IMG/VR virus record: IMGVR_UViG_3300010354_000214
Location: 1-39,199 of that record
From: a virus
Direction: 5' to 3' (one strand)
DNA: 39,199 nucleotides
Shown here: positions 1 through 7,484 of the stretch, one piece after another
Position numbering within the stretch: position 1 is the stretch's first letter
Layout: each line of letters starts with the position of its first letter
Notes under the pieces: model-generated
Databases searched by the model: none
Told to the model about the DNA's origin: nothing
Seen by the model: only the letters and a program-made list of their open reading frames with translations
Translations under genes and position numbers: made by a program

Positions 1-2
1 AC

Positions 3-355
3 ATCCCATCACCCCACCGCCGGAGCTAATTGAAGACTGGATAGAGATTGCCAAACCTGAACCGTGGAAGCGCCCACCTGATCCGAACGTACTTTGTACG
101 CTTGCCGCCCAATGGGGCGCAGACCAGGAGCTGGAGGCGTGCTGTGAGTGGCTGGATTGTGAAGGCTGGTCCGGCGAATCAAGGCAACTCCGCGCCGCTC
201 GTCGCCCCAAGCCGCCGAGCTTGAAGGAGAAAGGCATGAAGTCCTTAGATAATGTAATTGATTGCATTAAGTCATTAGTATCAGGTGCCAGTGTCGATGG
301 CGAAGACATCCAAAACATCCGCCGCGCCCTTGAACAACTGCCCGACAACGAGTAG
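3..355 (+). CDS. Partial cyanobacterial/cyanophage-type small protein
   Basis: Open from the left edge (frame starting at base 3) to the TAG at 353-355; the start lies before the window. The visible protein begins HPITPPPELIEDW and contains AAQWGADQELEACCEWL, then RAARRPKPPSLKEKG and an acidic end LEQLPDNE. I recall this arrangement from hypothetical proteins of marine Synechococcus and their phages; no function is known to me. An internal ATG at 235 has an AAGGAG-like site upstream, but the frame is open and family-like before it, so I take the whole stretch as one gene. The next gene starts with a related HPITP motif. Confidence 0.7.
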   Translation, partial: PITPPPELIEDWIEIAKPEPWKRPPDPNVLCTLAAQWGADQELEACCEWLDCEGWSGESRQLRAARRPKPPSLKEKGMKSLDNVIDCIKSLVSGASVDGEDIQNIRRALEQLPDNE

Positions 356-376
356 TCGCTTTCACTAATCAACATG
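353..376 (+). repeat. Intergenic repeat, copy 1
   Basis: The stop TAG is followed by TCGCTTTCACTAATCAAC and then directly by the ATG of the next gene. Two more copies occur at the next two gene junctions (608-630 and 856-879). There is no Shine-Dalgarno sequence in it. Confidence 0.7.
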
Positions 377-610
377 ACACAACAACATCCCATCACCCCG
401 TCTAACCTTTCACCACAAGCCTGGGCTGTATTAGAGGCAGCCTATCAAGCACCTGACGGTAGGAACGCCACTCGCCAATGCGTTGCAGCCGCCCTGCGAG
501 CTGCTGCGAATGAATTGGGCTATCGCATCATTTTCGACGATGGTGAGACTGAGTACAGGATTGATGTCACTGATCTGCTAGCCATCGCCGACGAGCTTGA
601 AACCCAGTAG
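374..610 (+). CDS. Small cyanobacterial-type hypothetical protein (HPITP start)
   Basis: 78 residues, ATG start, 18 bases after the previous stop. The N-terminus MTQQHPITPSNLSPQ resembles the start of the partial gene before it, so the two may share an N-terminal module. The middle (RQCVAAALRAAANELGYRI) looks helical, and the end DLLAIADELETQ is a pattern I associate with small proteins of picocyanobacteria. No catalytic motif or membrane segment is visible and I cannot assign a function. It lies in a string of small genes with the same repeated junction sequence. Confidence 0.7.
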   Translation: MTQQHPITPSNLSPQAWAVLEAAYQAPDGRNATRQCVAAALRAAANELGYRIIFDDGETEYRIDVTDLLAIADELETQ

Positions 611-630
611 TCGCTTCCACTAACACCTTG
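608..630 (+). repeat. Intergenic repeat, copy 2
   Basis: TAG, then TCGCTTCCACTAACACC, then TTG. It aligns with copy 1 (353-376) and copy 3 (856-879), which supports TTG 628 as the start codon, because it sits where the other copies have ATG. Confidence 0.65.
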
Positions 631-855
631 AACATTGCTCAAATGGATTCCGCCTCTATAGGATCAATCGAAGTGATGCCAACTGATTTTGCATTGGCTT
701 ATAGCGTTCTTTCTAGACGCATGGCCGCCATTGATGCAATTTTGAGTAGCGGTCAATGGACAGAGCACCGCCTCAGGGAAGTGCGGTCTCAAGTGGATGC
801 AGCGATGACAGCGATTGAACAGATTGAGACTGTTCGGTTTGTTGTCAAGCCCTAG
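628..855 (+). CDS. Small hypothetical protein, TTG start
   Basis: 75 residues. The TTG start is chosen because the upstream repeat places it exactly where the neighbouring genes have ATG. The protein is predicted to be mainly helical (ALAYSVLSRRMAAIDAILSS, REVRSQVDAAMTAIEQIE), without cysteines, signal peptide or membrane segment. I do not recognise a family. It is part of the run of small host-like genes that leads into the dCMP deaminase gene. Confidence 0.6.
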   Translation: MNIAQMDSASIGSIEVMPTDFALAYSVLSRRMAAIDAILSSGQWTEHRLREVRSQVDAAMTAIEQIETVRFVVKP

Positions 856-879
856 TAGTCACCTTCACTAATCACCATG
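856..879 (+). repeat. Intergenic repeat, copy 3
   Basis: TAGTCACCTTCACTAATCACC followed directly by the ATG of the deaminase gene. The preceding stop is a second TAG, giving TAGTAG. Same element as at 353-376 and 608-630. Confidence 0.7.
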
Positions 880-1326
880 TGGGACCTTAGATTTCTCGAT
901 TTAGCTAAGCACATAGCCCAATGGAGTAAGGATCCCTCCACTCAGGTTGGTGCTGTCTGTGTTCGGGATCGGCGCGTTCTTGCCACGGGTTACAACGGAT
1001 TCCCGAAAGCCATCGCGGATTTGCCTGGGCGTCTCAACAATCGAAATGAGAAGTTGTTGCGCACGGTACACGCTGAGGCGAACATAGTCGCACAGGCGGC
1101 TAAAAACGGAATTTCCTTGCAGGGTTCCACGGTCTATGTTTGGCCGTTTCTACCCTGTAGTTCTTGCTGTACACTGCTGATCCAGGCGGGAATCAAACGC
1201 GTGGTTTCGATCAACGCGCCGATTCCTGATCGCTGGGCACTGAGCTTTGAAACATCAAAGCAAATGTTTAAAGAATCTTCAGTTGAATTGGTTTTGATCG
1301 ATGTCGCAGACCAAGATCGAGATTGA
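877..1326 (+). CDS. Deoxycytidylate (dCMP) deaminase
   Basis: 149 residues, about the usual length of phage and bacterial dCMP deaminases. The zinc-dependent deaminase signature is complete: HAEAN near residues 66-70 supplies the zinc histidine and the catalytic glutamate, and PCSSC near residue 93 supplies the two zinc cysteines. The N-terminal WSKDPSTQVGAV and ATGYNGFP segments are typical of the family. The enzyme converts dCMP to dUMP in the cytoplasm and so feeds thymidylate synthesis during phage DNA replication. The last 26 bases overlap the start of the following sugar dehydratase gene. The family call is secure; whether dCTP regulates it cannot be seen. Confidence 0.93.
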   Translation: MWDLRFLDLAKHIAQWSKDPSTQVGAVCVRDRRVLATGYNGFPKAIADLPGRLNNRNEKLLRTVHAEANIVAQAAKNGISLQGSTVYVWPFLPCSSCCTLLIQAGIKRVVSINAPIPDRWALSFETSKQMFKESSVELVLIDVADQDRD

Positions 1327-2344
1327 TTATTCGTTTTTTAACGGAAAAACAGTATTAGTTACAGGTGGCGCAGGGTTCATCGGGTCGGCTGTAGTCAGGC
1401 GGCTACAGCTAAAAAGCTCGTGTACCGTTGCGGTTATCGACAAATTCGGGCACGGTAGTGCTACCGATTCGTTTGTGCTGCACGAACGTAAGGGGGATGT
1501 TCGGGTACACAAGCTGGATTTGACCGATGAGACAGGTGTTGGTCTTGTTTGCCAGTATTTAAAACCTACAGTTTTTATCCATTTGGCGGCTGAGAGCCAT
1601 GTGGATCGGTCGATATCTGGGCCACGTGCGTTTATCGAGAGCAACGTGGTGGGCACGTACTCGATTTTGGAGTCAGCACTTCGGACTTACAATTCCTTAC
1701 CTAGTAAGGAGAAGGAAGATTTTAGGTTCCATCATGTGTCTACGGATGAGGTTTTTGGGTCTCTGAATGAGACTGGCGTGTTCTGCGAGACAACTCCGTA
1801 TGCGCCGAACTCGCCCTACTCGGCAACCAAGGCGGCCAGCGACCATCTTGTTCGAGCGTGGCATAAAACGTACGGGCTACCTGTAACAATCACGAACTGT
1901 TCCAACAACTACGGGCCTTGGCAGGATGCTGAGAAGTTCGTGCCCACGGTGATCGAGGGTATCTTGAGTAACGTTCCCGTGCCTATTTATGGGGATGGGT
2001 CCAACGTTCGGGATTGGTTGTATGTTGAGGATCACGTTGACGCGATTTTGCTGGCGATAACTAAGGGTAAAAACGGGGAGTCGTACTGCATTGGCGGCGG
2101 CACGGAGCTCACGAATATCGAGATGTGTTGGGCGGTCAGTGCTGCGGTGCGCGGTATCGGGATTGATGAAAGTGTGATGTTTACGTTTGTCAATGACCGA
2201 GCTGGGCACGACCAGCGTTATGCGATTGATGGGTCTAAGGCTGAGACTGAGCTTGGTTGGTATCCGCAGACGCCTCTAGAGGATGGATTGAAAACCACCG
2301 TGGATTGGTACGCCCGGCGTAGCGAACACAAGCTTCATCTTTAA
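1301..2344 (+). CDS. rfbB: dTDP-glucose 4,6-dehydratase (RmlB-like)
   Basis: 347 residues, full length for the extended short-chain dehydrogenase family. It has the NAD-binding TGGAGFIGS at residues 21-29, HLAAESHVDRS near 94-104, the dehydratase triad STDE (147-150) and the catalytic YSATK with Tyr173 and Lys177. NNYGPWQ and the YGDGSNVRDWLYVEDH segment are typical of RmlB. The enzyme makes dTDP-4-keto-6-deoxyglucose, the branch point to rhamnose and other deoxysugars. The ATG at 1301 overlaps the deaminase gene by 26 bases and is the only reasonable start before the Rossmann fold. No RmlA, C or D is in the window, so it would depend on host enzymes or supply a different sugar. Confidence 0.92.
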   Translation: MSQTKIEIDYSFFNGKTVLVTGGAGFIGSAVVRRLQLKSSCTVAVIDKFGHGSATDSFVLHERKGDVRVHKLDLTDETGVGLVCQYLKPTVFIHLAAESHVDRSISGPRAFIESNVVGTYSILESALRTYNSLPSKEKEDFRFHHVSTDEVFGSLNETGVFCETTPYAPNSPYSATKAASDHLVRAWHKTYGLPVTITNCSNNYGPWQDAEKFVPTVIEGILSNVPVPIYGDGSNVRDWLYVEDHVDAILLAITKGKNGESYCIGGGTELTNIEMCWAVSAAVRGIGIDESVMFTFVNDRAGHDQRYAIDGSKAETELGWYPQTPLEDGLKTTVDWYARRSEHKLHL

Positions 2345-2375
2345 ACTAAGGTGACTTGATCGTGCGGGCCACGCG

Positions 2376-2546
2376 ATGATGGACGGTGTTGAGTTCCCTG
2401 AGACTGAAACTGTGTCGTTGGAAGACGGCTGTGTTCAGGTCAGGGTTGGGGACCAGAGCGGGGTCGTCAGCTCGTTTCATCTGGTCGAACCCAAGGCCAA
2501 TCAACTACGAACCGCGTGGCTCCGAGAGCGGGGTGACCTTAGTTAG
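2376..2546 (+). CDS. Small hypothetical protein (56 aa)
   Basis: A short frame from ATGATG (2376/2379) to TAG 2544-2546 encodes an acidic protein beginning MMDGVEFPETETVSL with a valine-rich middle (VQVRVGDQSGVVSSFHLVE) and ending LRERGDLS. It fills the otherwise empty space between the dehydratase and methyltransferase genes and reads better than the longer basic frame that overlaps it at 2386-2607. No family recognised; it may be a small beta-rich protein. The call rests only on composition and gene packing. Confidence 0.5.
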   Translation: MMDGVEFPETETVSLEDGCVQVRVGDQSGVVSSFHLVEPKANQLRTAWLRERGDLS

Positions 2547-2649
2547 GGGGGACAAGCGTGGAGTAAAAACGGCGTTCTCCGTGCTCCAGACGCAAGTCGG
2601 TTTTTAACTTCGGATAGTGTTAATATATTGCTAGATCTTAGTTTTAATT

Positions 2650-3159
2650 TTGTCCACAGTAGACCGCAACTTTGAGTTGGCGAAGGCCACTCCTTCAGAT
2701 ATTAACGAGCATTTGCCACTGCTGTTCGATTTGGCGAAACAGTGCGACAGCGTGGTTGAACTTGGCGTTCGAACTGCTGTTAGTAGCACCGCTTTAATAG
2801 CGGCCCGACCTAAGGAGTTGGTTAGTTACGATATTGTGTTGCTGCCTGAAGCACTCTCCATTTTTGACGCGGGTGTTGCTGAGGGTATTAACTGCGGTTT
2901 GATCCAAGCCAGCTCCTTTGATATCGAGCTGCCGGAGGTGGATTTTATCTTCATCGATACGGATCACACGTACGATTGCTTGTCGAAAGAACTGAGCCTG
3001 CACGGCAATAAGGCTCGTAAGTTCCTGGCTTTCCACGACACTGTTTCGTGTGCAGGGCAATTGATGCCCGCGATTAACGAGTTCCGAGAAGCTAATCCTG
3101 AGTGGACGGTTCATTCGGACTGTCGGAATAACAACGGTCTTCTGGTTCTGTCTCGCTGA
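2650..3159 (+). CDS. Class I SAM-dependent methyltransferase-like protein
   Basis: 169 residues from a TTG start. The segment VVELGVRTAVSSTALIAA matches the glycine-containing SAM-binding loop (motif I), ELVSYDI is the acidic strand after it, and DFIFIDTDHTYDCLSKEL followed by KFLAFHDT resembles the Methyltransf_24 type found in sugar-modification clusters. The protein is short for a complete methyltransferase, and its substrate is unknown. It lies between a sugar dehydratase and a glycosyltransferase, so sugar or glycan O-methylation is a fair inference. No Shine-Dalgarno site is evident before the TTG. Confidence 0.65.
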   Translation: MSTVDRNFELAKATPSDINEHLPLLFDLAKQCDSVVELGVRTAVSSTALIAARPKELVSYDIVLLPEALSIFDAGVAEGINCGLIQASSFDIELPEVDFIFIDTDHTYDCLSKELSLHGNKARKFLAFHDTVSCAGQLMPAINEFREANPEWTVHSDCRNNNGLLVLSR

Positions 3160-3167
3160 GTTTTGTT

Positions 3168-3938
3168 ATGGATTCGATTCCGGTTATTGGTACAGCGGTT
3201 GTTAACGCACCGCATTGGGTTTATCGCCTTTTCTATAGCATCGATTATCCCGTAGATACCTTTGTTGTTTTTAATAACAACGGTAGGGATCAGATTACAA
3301 AGGAACTTGACCTGCTGAAGGAGGTTCCTCATAAGTATGTGAGGCGCGTTGTGGTTTGCCACATGCCTTCCAACATCGGGTGTTCCGGGGCTTGGAACCT
3401 AATTATCAAGTCCTACATGAACGCTCCTTACTGGATCATAACGAACCACGACGTAATGTATACGCCTGGGTTCCTGGAGCGCATGGTTACGCACGCGCAA
3501 GATGCGGAAACAGGCGTGGTCCATGGGCAGGACGGTGGATGGGACGTGTTCCTACTGAAGGACTGGGTGGTACAGCATTACGGTCTGTTCGATGAGAATT
3601 TATATCCTGCGTACTGTGAGGATATGGATTACGGTATGCGCTTTAAGCATAAGGAGCTTAAACGAGAGATGTCCGTTGGCGTTCCTTATTACCACGGTGA
3701 ATTGGCGGGGAGCTACACGGATGGTTCGCAAACTTGGCGCAGTGAACCTGAGTTAGCTCAGAAGATTCATATTGCGCACGAGATGAACAAGCATTATCTC
3801 CACGCGAAATGGAGCCCCGCGTGGCAGAACCATATTGAAGGTGACGTTTACTCCTGTCCGTTTAACAACACCGCTTTACCTTTAGATTTCACTACGTATG
3901 ACTTGGAATTTGTCAGACGTAAGAATTTGGGCTTCTGA
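3168..3938 (+). CDS. Glycosyltransferase, GT2-like fold
   Basis: 256 residues. It opens with a beta-strand and nucleotide-binding arrangement (IGTAVVNAPHWVYRLFYSI), has CHMPSNIGCSGAWNLIIKSY, then WIITNHDVMYTPGFLERM, where NHDV takes the place of the usual DXD, and later YPAYCEDMDYGMRFKHK, which matches the acceptor-site ED region of GT2-type enzymes. The role is transfer of a sugar from a nucleotide sugar to an unknown acceptor. It starts 8 bases after the methyltransferase stop, and its TGA overlaps the next ATG. Together with the dehydratase upstream it suggests a deoxysugar transfer module. Confidence 0.75.
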   Translation: MDSIPVIGTAVVNAPHWVYRLFYSIDYPVDTFVVFNNNGRDQITKELDLLKEVPHKYVRRVVVCHMPSNIGCSGAWNLIIKSYMNAPYWIITNHDVMYTPGFLERMVTHAQDAETGVVHGQDGGWDVFLLKDWVVQHYGLFDENLYPAYCEDMDYGMRFKHKELKREMSVGVPYYHGELAGSYTDGSQTWRSEPELAQKIHIAHEMNKHYLHAKWSPAWQNHIEGDVYSCPFNNTALPLDFTTYDLEFVRRKNLGF

Positions 3939-4264
3939 TGGACGACTTCCCTTGTACTGGTTGTAGCGCGTGCTGTCGCGTTATTGGTCAGGTTCTCAGT
4001 CTTAATCCGGATGATTGTCACCCGGTCTTGGGTGACGCCATTGAGCGCTTTCCGTACAAACCGAATTTAAACGGCGTCTGCGAGAAGCTTGTGGACAATA
4101 AGTGTTCTGTTTATCATAATCGTCCGCTTCTATGTAATGTAAAACTTTTAGGTGAACTTATGGATGTAGATCAATCTAAGTGGTATAGCCAGAATATAAA
4201 AGCATGTAATGCTCTTATTGATTCCCTACAATTAGACCCTAGTTACAAAATTGACGAGTTTTAA
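3938..4264 (+). CDS. YkgJ-type cysteine-cluster protein
   Basis: 108 residues. The N-terminal CTGCSACCRVIG and the later C-x7-C (residues 48 and 56) and NRPLLCNV give the cysteine set of the YkgJ/UPF0153 family, thought to bind zinc or an iron-sulfur centre. The biochemical function of the family is poorly known. The start is fixed by the TGATG overlap with the glycosyltransferase stop, implying translational coupling. The C-terminal half (WYSQNIKACNALIDSL) is helical. Members of this family often accompany sugar-modifying genes; its job here is unknown. Confidence 0.75.
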   Translation: MDDFPCTGCSACCRVIGQVLSLNPDDCHPVLGDAIERFPYKPNLNGVCEKLVDNKCSVYHNRPLLCNVKLLGELMDVDQSKWYSQNIKACNALIDSLQLDPSYKIDEF

Positions 4265-4296
4265 TTAAACTTATACATCAGCATATTAATACTGGA

Positions 4297-4566
4297 ATGC
4301 CGTTTTACTCCTCTCATACTCGGTGCGGGAAGCTTATTAATACCCTTAAGTCGGTTATCGATTCGTACGGAATATCTTCGTTTCGTCTAAGCAAAATGAG
4401 TAGTTTATCTCCTACTACTACACGTAAAATCTATTATGATGAGACTTATATACCGTCACCTGATGTCTTAGAACGTATCTGCTTAGTGTTAGACGTTGAG
4501 CCTGGCGATATTTTGAAGATTTCGTCTAAGATGGACTCATCAGTAGTGGTGTGTTCTGGTGTTTAG
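4297..4566 (+). CDS. Small XRE (Cro/CI-type) helix-turn-helix protein
   Basis: 89 residues. The central part fits a five-helix Cro/CI domain: a first helix (LINTLKSVIDSYG), the turn region FRLSKMSSLSPTTTRKIYY as the DNA-reading HTH, and VLERICLVLDVEPGDIL as the closing helices, the last being very typical of the HTH_26 type. It is probably a DNA-binding regulator. The final 8 bases overlap the GTG start of the next gene, so it is the first gene of a unit of virion-type proteins. Its operator cannot be identified from the sequence. Confidence 0.75.
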   Translation: MPFYSSHTRCGKLINTLKSVIDSYGISSFRLSKMSSLSPTTTRKIYYDETYIPSPDVLERICLVLDVEPGDILKISSKMDSSVVVCSGV

Positions 4567-5065
4567 TCCGCAAGATTATGAGTTCGCAGCTCGCGTAGTC
4601 GGACTCCCGGTTCCCCAAACTCCGGCTGAGCGTGCTGTGGCAGCACCCATGGTTGCTCAGATTCTTCGGAATTTTCATCGAGCCGCTCCCCCTATGCCGG
4701 GGCATGACGATCCCAGCGGTATGAATACCGGCGCTACGCGCTCCTTAAACACTTACCCTGATGTTCGTCAACCCGAGGCACGAGTTCAACTTGGTCGCCG
4801 TTTAGAAGCTGGCGTTGTTTCTCCTGACGATCAGGCTGAGTTGTATCGTCTGTTGGAGATCATCATGAGTGATCCCACGTTGGCTCAGATGTTTGCTGAC
4901 TTTATTCAGAACATCGATGACGATGCGCTTGCTGGCGGTGAGTATCTGAGCCAGCAGCGTCCTCTGGAGTATGACTTGCCTAACTACGGTGGTCAGTATT
5001 CTGTTCTGAATGCTCCTACTTCTAGCACCATTCCCGCTTCTGTTCGTTACCAAGAGTTGGGTTGA
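4559..5065 (+). CDS. Hypothetical protein, probable virion-related
   Basis: 168 residues from GTG 4559. The N-terminus (FSPQDYEFAARVVGLPVPQT) is helical, the middle is proline-rich and disordered-looking (AAPPMPGHDDPSGMNTG), then comes a helical acidic part (PDDQAELYRLLEIIMSDPTL) and a tail rich in Tyr, Gly and Ser. No family recognised. It lies in a closely packed run with the three Gly/Ala-rich proteins that follow, so a structural or internal-virion role is inferred from position only. Its TGA overlaps the ATG of the next gene. Confidence 0.55.
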   Translation: MFSPQDYEFAARVVGLPVPQTPAERAVAAPMVAQILRNFHRAAPPMPGHDDPSGMNTGATRSLNTYPDVRQPEARVQLGRRLEAGVVSPDDQAELYRLLEIIMSDPTLAQMFADFIQNIDDDALAGGEYLSQQRPLEYDLPNYGGQYSVLNAPTSSTIPASVRYQELG

Positions 5066-5295
5066 TGGATCGGCGTCAGCAACTGTTTGATCAAGACGTT
5101 CGGAAAACTGCTCCGGCTCTTGATCCCGTGTCCTTTCTGGACATGTACGTTCAATCTAACTTCCCGCAAACAGCTGCTTTAGCTTCGGAGGAGCAACGTC
5201 AGCGCGGCGTGGCCCCGCAAATGGAAGTTAAAGATGTAAACTTACAGAAGAAGATACCTTCTGGTACTCAATTCGACCGCCCCCAAGTGAGTTGA
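5065..5295 (+). CDS. Small hypothetical protein
   Basis: 76 residues from ATG 5065, preferred over an in-frame TTG three bases earlier because ATG overlaps the preceding stop as TGATG. The sequence (DRRQQLFDQDVRKTAPAL, FLDMYVQSNFPQTAALASEEQ) is charged and helical, ending in a lysine- and glutamine-rich tail. No family recognised. It sits one base before the next gene, so the run 4559-7484 is probably translated from one message. Confidence 0.55.
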   Translation: MDRRQQLFDQDVRKTAPALDPVSFLDMYVQSNFPQTAALASEEQRQRGVAPQMEVKDVNLQKKIPSGTQFDRPQVS

Positions 5296-5296
5296 T

Positions 5297-6007
5297 ATGG
5301 CTCTTCCTTTTGCTGGTTTAATGGGCGGCGCAGCTAAGGCCACGGGTGGCGCTGTAGCTGCAGATTTAATTATTAATCTTGCCCAGAAACTTGTTGGGGC
5401 GGGTTTTAGTCAAGAGCAAGCGATTCAGCTTTTAAGTAATCCTCAGACGATGCGAGCTCTTGCTGGGCAGCCTGAGGATAACGCCATGGGCGGAATTGCT
5501 TCGTGGGCAGGTGATATTTCTAAGATGGCTGCTGGCGGCGCCATTCAAAGTGCTACGGCACCTGCTGGTTCGATTGATGCCGGTATCAGCAGCAAATACT
5601 TTATCTCTCCCTCTTTGGGGATGGAGTACGAGCTGAAGTCGGCTCCCGAACAGTTCCGCAGGTCCTTACTGCAGAAGTTTGGTGTTGATATCCCTGATCT
5701 CGCCTCTCAGGAAGAGCTGTTAGCTCAAGCTGAGCGTCGCAACTTGGAGATGGCTGAGAGTCTCACCGAACGTGAGATTGCCAAGATCCGCGCTCAGCGT
5801 GAATACGACGTTATTAATCAGGCTCTTCAGTCTGAGGCTCAGATTCGTCAACAGCAAGTTAAATCGCTGGGTGAAGTTCAGAGCCAGCGTGTTCAATCTG
5901 GTTACGATTACGCTAAGAATATTCTGCAATCTGCCATCAATAACGTTTACGAACGAGCCAAGTTAGAAAATAGTCCTGTGCTGCAAGAAATTGCTAAAGT
6001 ACAGTGA
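5297..6007 (+). CDS. Gly/Ala-rich protein with coiled coil, probable internal virion/ejection protein
   Basis: 236 residues. Residues 5-40 are Gly/Ala-rich and hydrophobic (FAGLMGGAAKATGGAVAADL), able to form a membrane-active amphipathic helix. Residues about 135-236 are highly charged and heptad-like (LAQAERRNLEMAESLTERE, IRAQREYDVINQALQSEAQ), a long coiled coil. This two-part design is common in proteins short-tailed phages inject with their DNA. No homologue is recognised, so the call is by architecture and by position among similar proteins at 6022 and 6786. Confidence 0.5.
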   Translation: MALPFAGLMGGAAKATGGAVAADLIINLAQKLVGAGFSQEQAIQLLSNPQTMRALAGQPEDNAMGGIASWAGDISKMAAGGAIQSATAPAGSIDAGISSKYFISPSLGMEYELKSAPEQFRRSLLQKFGVDIPDLASQEELLAQAERRNLEMAESLTEREIAKIRAQREYDVINQALQSEAQIRQQQVKSLGEVQSQRVQSGYDYAKNILQSAINNVYERAKLENSPVLQEIAKVQ

Positions 6008-6021
6008 GGAGCTCATAAGTT

Positions 6022-6780
6022 ATGTCTGACGGTTTTTTACAGTCTCCTTCTAACTTAGAGAACTTCTTATTGTCTAATCCTTTTACGGCTCCTATTGGGG
6101 TTGCCTCTAAGTTATTTTCGGGTACTTCCGAAGCTAAGCAGGAGACTCCTCAAGAGAAAGCCCTGCGTTTATCTCAACAGCGCAAGCGTGGGCAGGAAGC
6201 TGTTTTAGGGGGTAAGAACGTATATTGGGATGACGCCGCAAAACAATGGCGTGAATTAAAGCCATTCTATGAGCGTTACGGTACTCCTCCTGGAGTCTCG
6301 GCTGCTGAATTAGATGCAGCTATGCCTAAAGGTACTAGCGGGTCTACCACTGGTTCCGATACAACCGGTGGTTTAGAGACCGGAGAGCCTCCTGTAAAAC
6401 CTGAACTTCCTGAGACGAAAGGACCTAAGGAAGGTACGGAACCGGTTGTAAAATCGGCTGAGGATAAGCTCGAAGAAATCTTGAGGCGTTTCCCTGAACT
6501 GGAACGCTTCCGGACTGAGCAGTTGATGAAGGCTAGTGTTTTAAATGCTGCCATCGCTCAAGAAGGTCGTAAAGAACTGACTCGCCGAGCTCTTGAGCAG
6601 GAGAATATTAAGGCGTGGCGCGATCTTGAAACCACGCGGCTTCAGACCCAGGCTCAACAGATGGGCGCTTTAGCCAGCGTGGCTTACCTGTCGCAACAAC
6701 CTAATACCGGCACAATGCAGGCCCTAAACGAAGCCTTCAAGGGTGCTTATTCGCCCCTTCCCAGCCTTAAAGGAGGTTAA
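6022..6780 (+). CDS. Hypothetical virion-type protein with disordered linker and C-terminal helix
   Basis: 252 residues. The N-terminal third is mixed (SNLENFLLSNPFTAPIGVA), the middle is a low-complexity Gly/Ser/Thr/Pro linker (GTSGSTTGSDTTGGLETGEP, PVKPELPETKGPKEGTEP), and residues about 145-235 form charged helices (DKLEEILRRFPELERF; ALEQENIKAWRDLETTRLQT). The design resembles its neighbours and suggests an internal virion or ejection protein. No catalytic motif is present. Its last codons contain AAAGGAGGT, which serves as the ribosome-binding site of the following gene. Confidence 0.5.
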   Translation: MSDGFLQSPSNLENFLLSNPFTAPIGVASKLFSGTSEAKQETPQEKALRLSQQRKRGQEAVLGGKNVYWDDAAKQWRELKPFYERYGTPPGVSAAELDAAMPKGTSGSTTGSDTTGGLETGEPPVKPELPETKGPKEGTEPVVKSAEDKLEEILRRFPELERFRTEQLMKASVLNAAIAQEGRKELTRRALEQENIKAWRDLETTRLQTQAQQMGALASVAYLSQQPNTGTMQALNEAFKGAYSPLPSLKGG

Positions 6781-6785
6781 TTAAT

Positions 6786-7484
6786 ATGGCTGCACCTTTA
6801 GCTGGTATCGGTGCTGTTCTCACTGGAGCAGGAGCGGCTGCCGGTGGGATCGGCAGTTTAATTGGGGGCATTCGTGGCGGAGGCACTCCAGCCGCAGACT
6901 ACAGCGCTTTATATGCGTCTGAATTAGCTCCCGGTCAGACCCGTCTTTCTGTTGCTGGGCAAGAGTTAGCTCAGATGATGGCCCCGTATATTCGGGCTCT
7001 TAATTTTCAAACTAACGTTTTAGGTCAACAGGCATACGATCAGTTTTCTCAAGCCATCTCTAAGGAGCAGATGCAGTCCGGCTTGCAAGCCGGTATTGCT
7101 TCTCAGTACGCCAGCAGCGTAATCGGTAATCAGGATCTCGCTGCTAAGGCTCGGACTTCAACCGAGTTGCTTGGGCCGGAGACCGCAGCAAACTTAACTA
7201 AGCTGTACGCTCAGGGTGTTAGCGACCTTCAGAAGACTGGTTTAGCTGGTGAGACCACGCTGCTGAATCCCACTGCGCAGGCTCAGGCCACTGCTGGTCT
7301 GCAGGCTAACTTAGCCCGCAATCAACTTGCTTCGGATATCTCCAAGACCAACTTGGACATCTCAAAGATGCAGGAAGATACCCGCAATAAGCTTGCGTTA
7401 CAGCGTGGGCAAGTAGAGGGTCAGCTTGCGTTGAAACGTTTCGGGGCTGGTTTAGCCTTAGCGGGACAGCGGTCCTTCGCATGA
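6786..7484 (+). CDS. Gly/Ala-rich probable ejection protein
   Basis: 232 residues, ATG preceded by a perfect AGGAGGT site that overlaps the previous stop. Residues 1-32 are a glycine-zipper-like hydrophobic stretch (LAGIGAVLTGAGAAAGGIG then LIGGIRGG), followed by Ala/Gln-rich helices to the end (ISKTNLDISKMQEDTRNKLA). Such a membrane-active start plus long helical body is typical of DNA-ejection proteins. The same LAGIGA...G.LI.GIRG signature occurs in the small protein at 24933-25265. The stop overlaps the next ATG (ATGA). Confidence 0.5.
   Translation: MAAPLAGIGAVLTGAGAAAGGIGSLIGGIRGGGTPAADYSALYASELAPGQTRLSVAGQELAQMMAPYIRALNFQTNVLGQQAYDQFSQAISKEQMQSGLQAGIASQYASSVIGNQDLAAKARTSTELLGPETAANLTKLYAQGVSDLQKTGLAGETTLLNPTAQAQATAGLQANLARNQLASDISKTNLDISKMQEDTRNKLALQRGQVEGQLALKRFGAGLALAGQRSFA

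Noticed and set aside
2386-2607. 73-residue frame between the dehydratase and methyltransferase
   Set aside because: Arg/Ser-rich with no protein-like pattern. The frame 2376-2546 in another phase gives a more credible small protein with an ATG start.
5720-5966. Small frames on both strands within the coiled-coil gene
   Set aside because: Shadows of the 5297-6007 gene, with no start signals and no family-like sequence.
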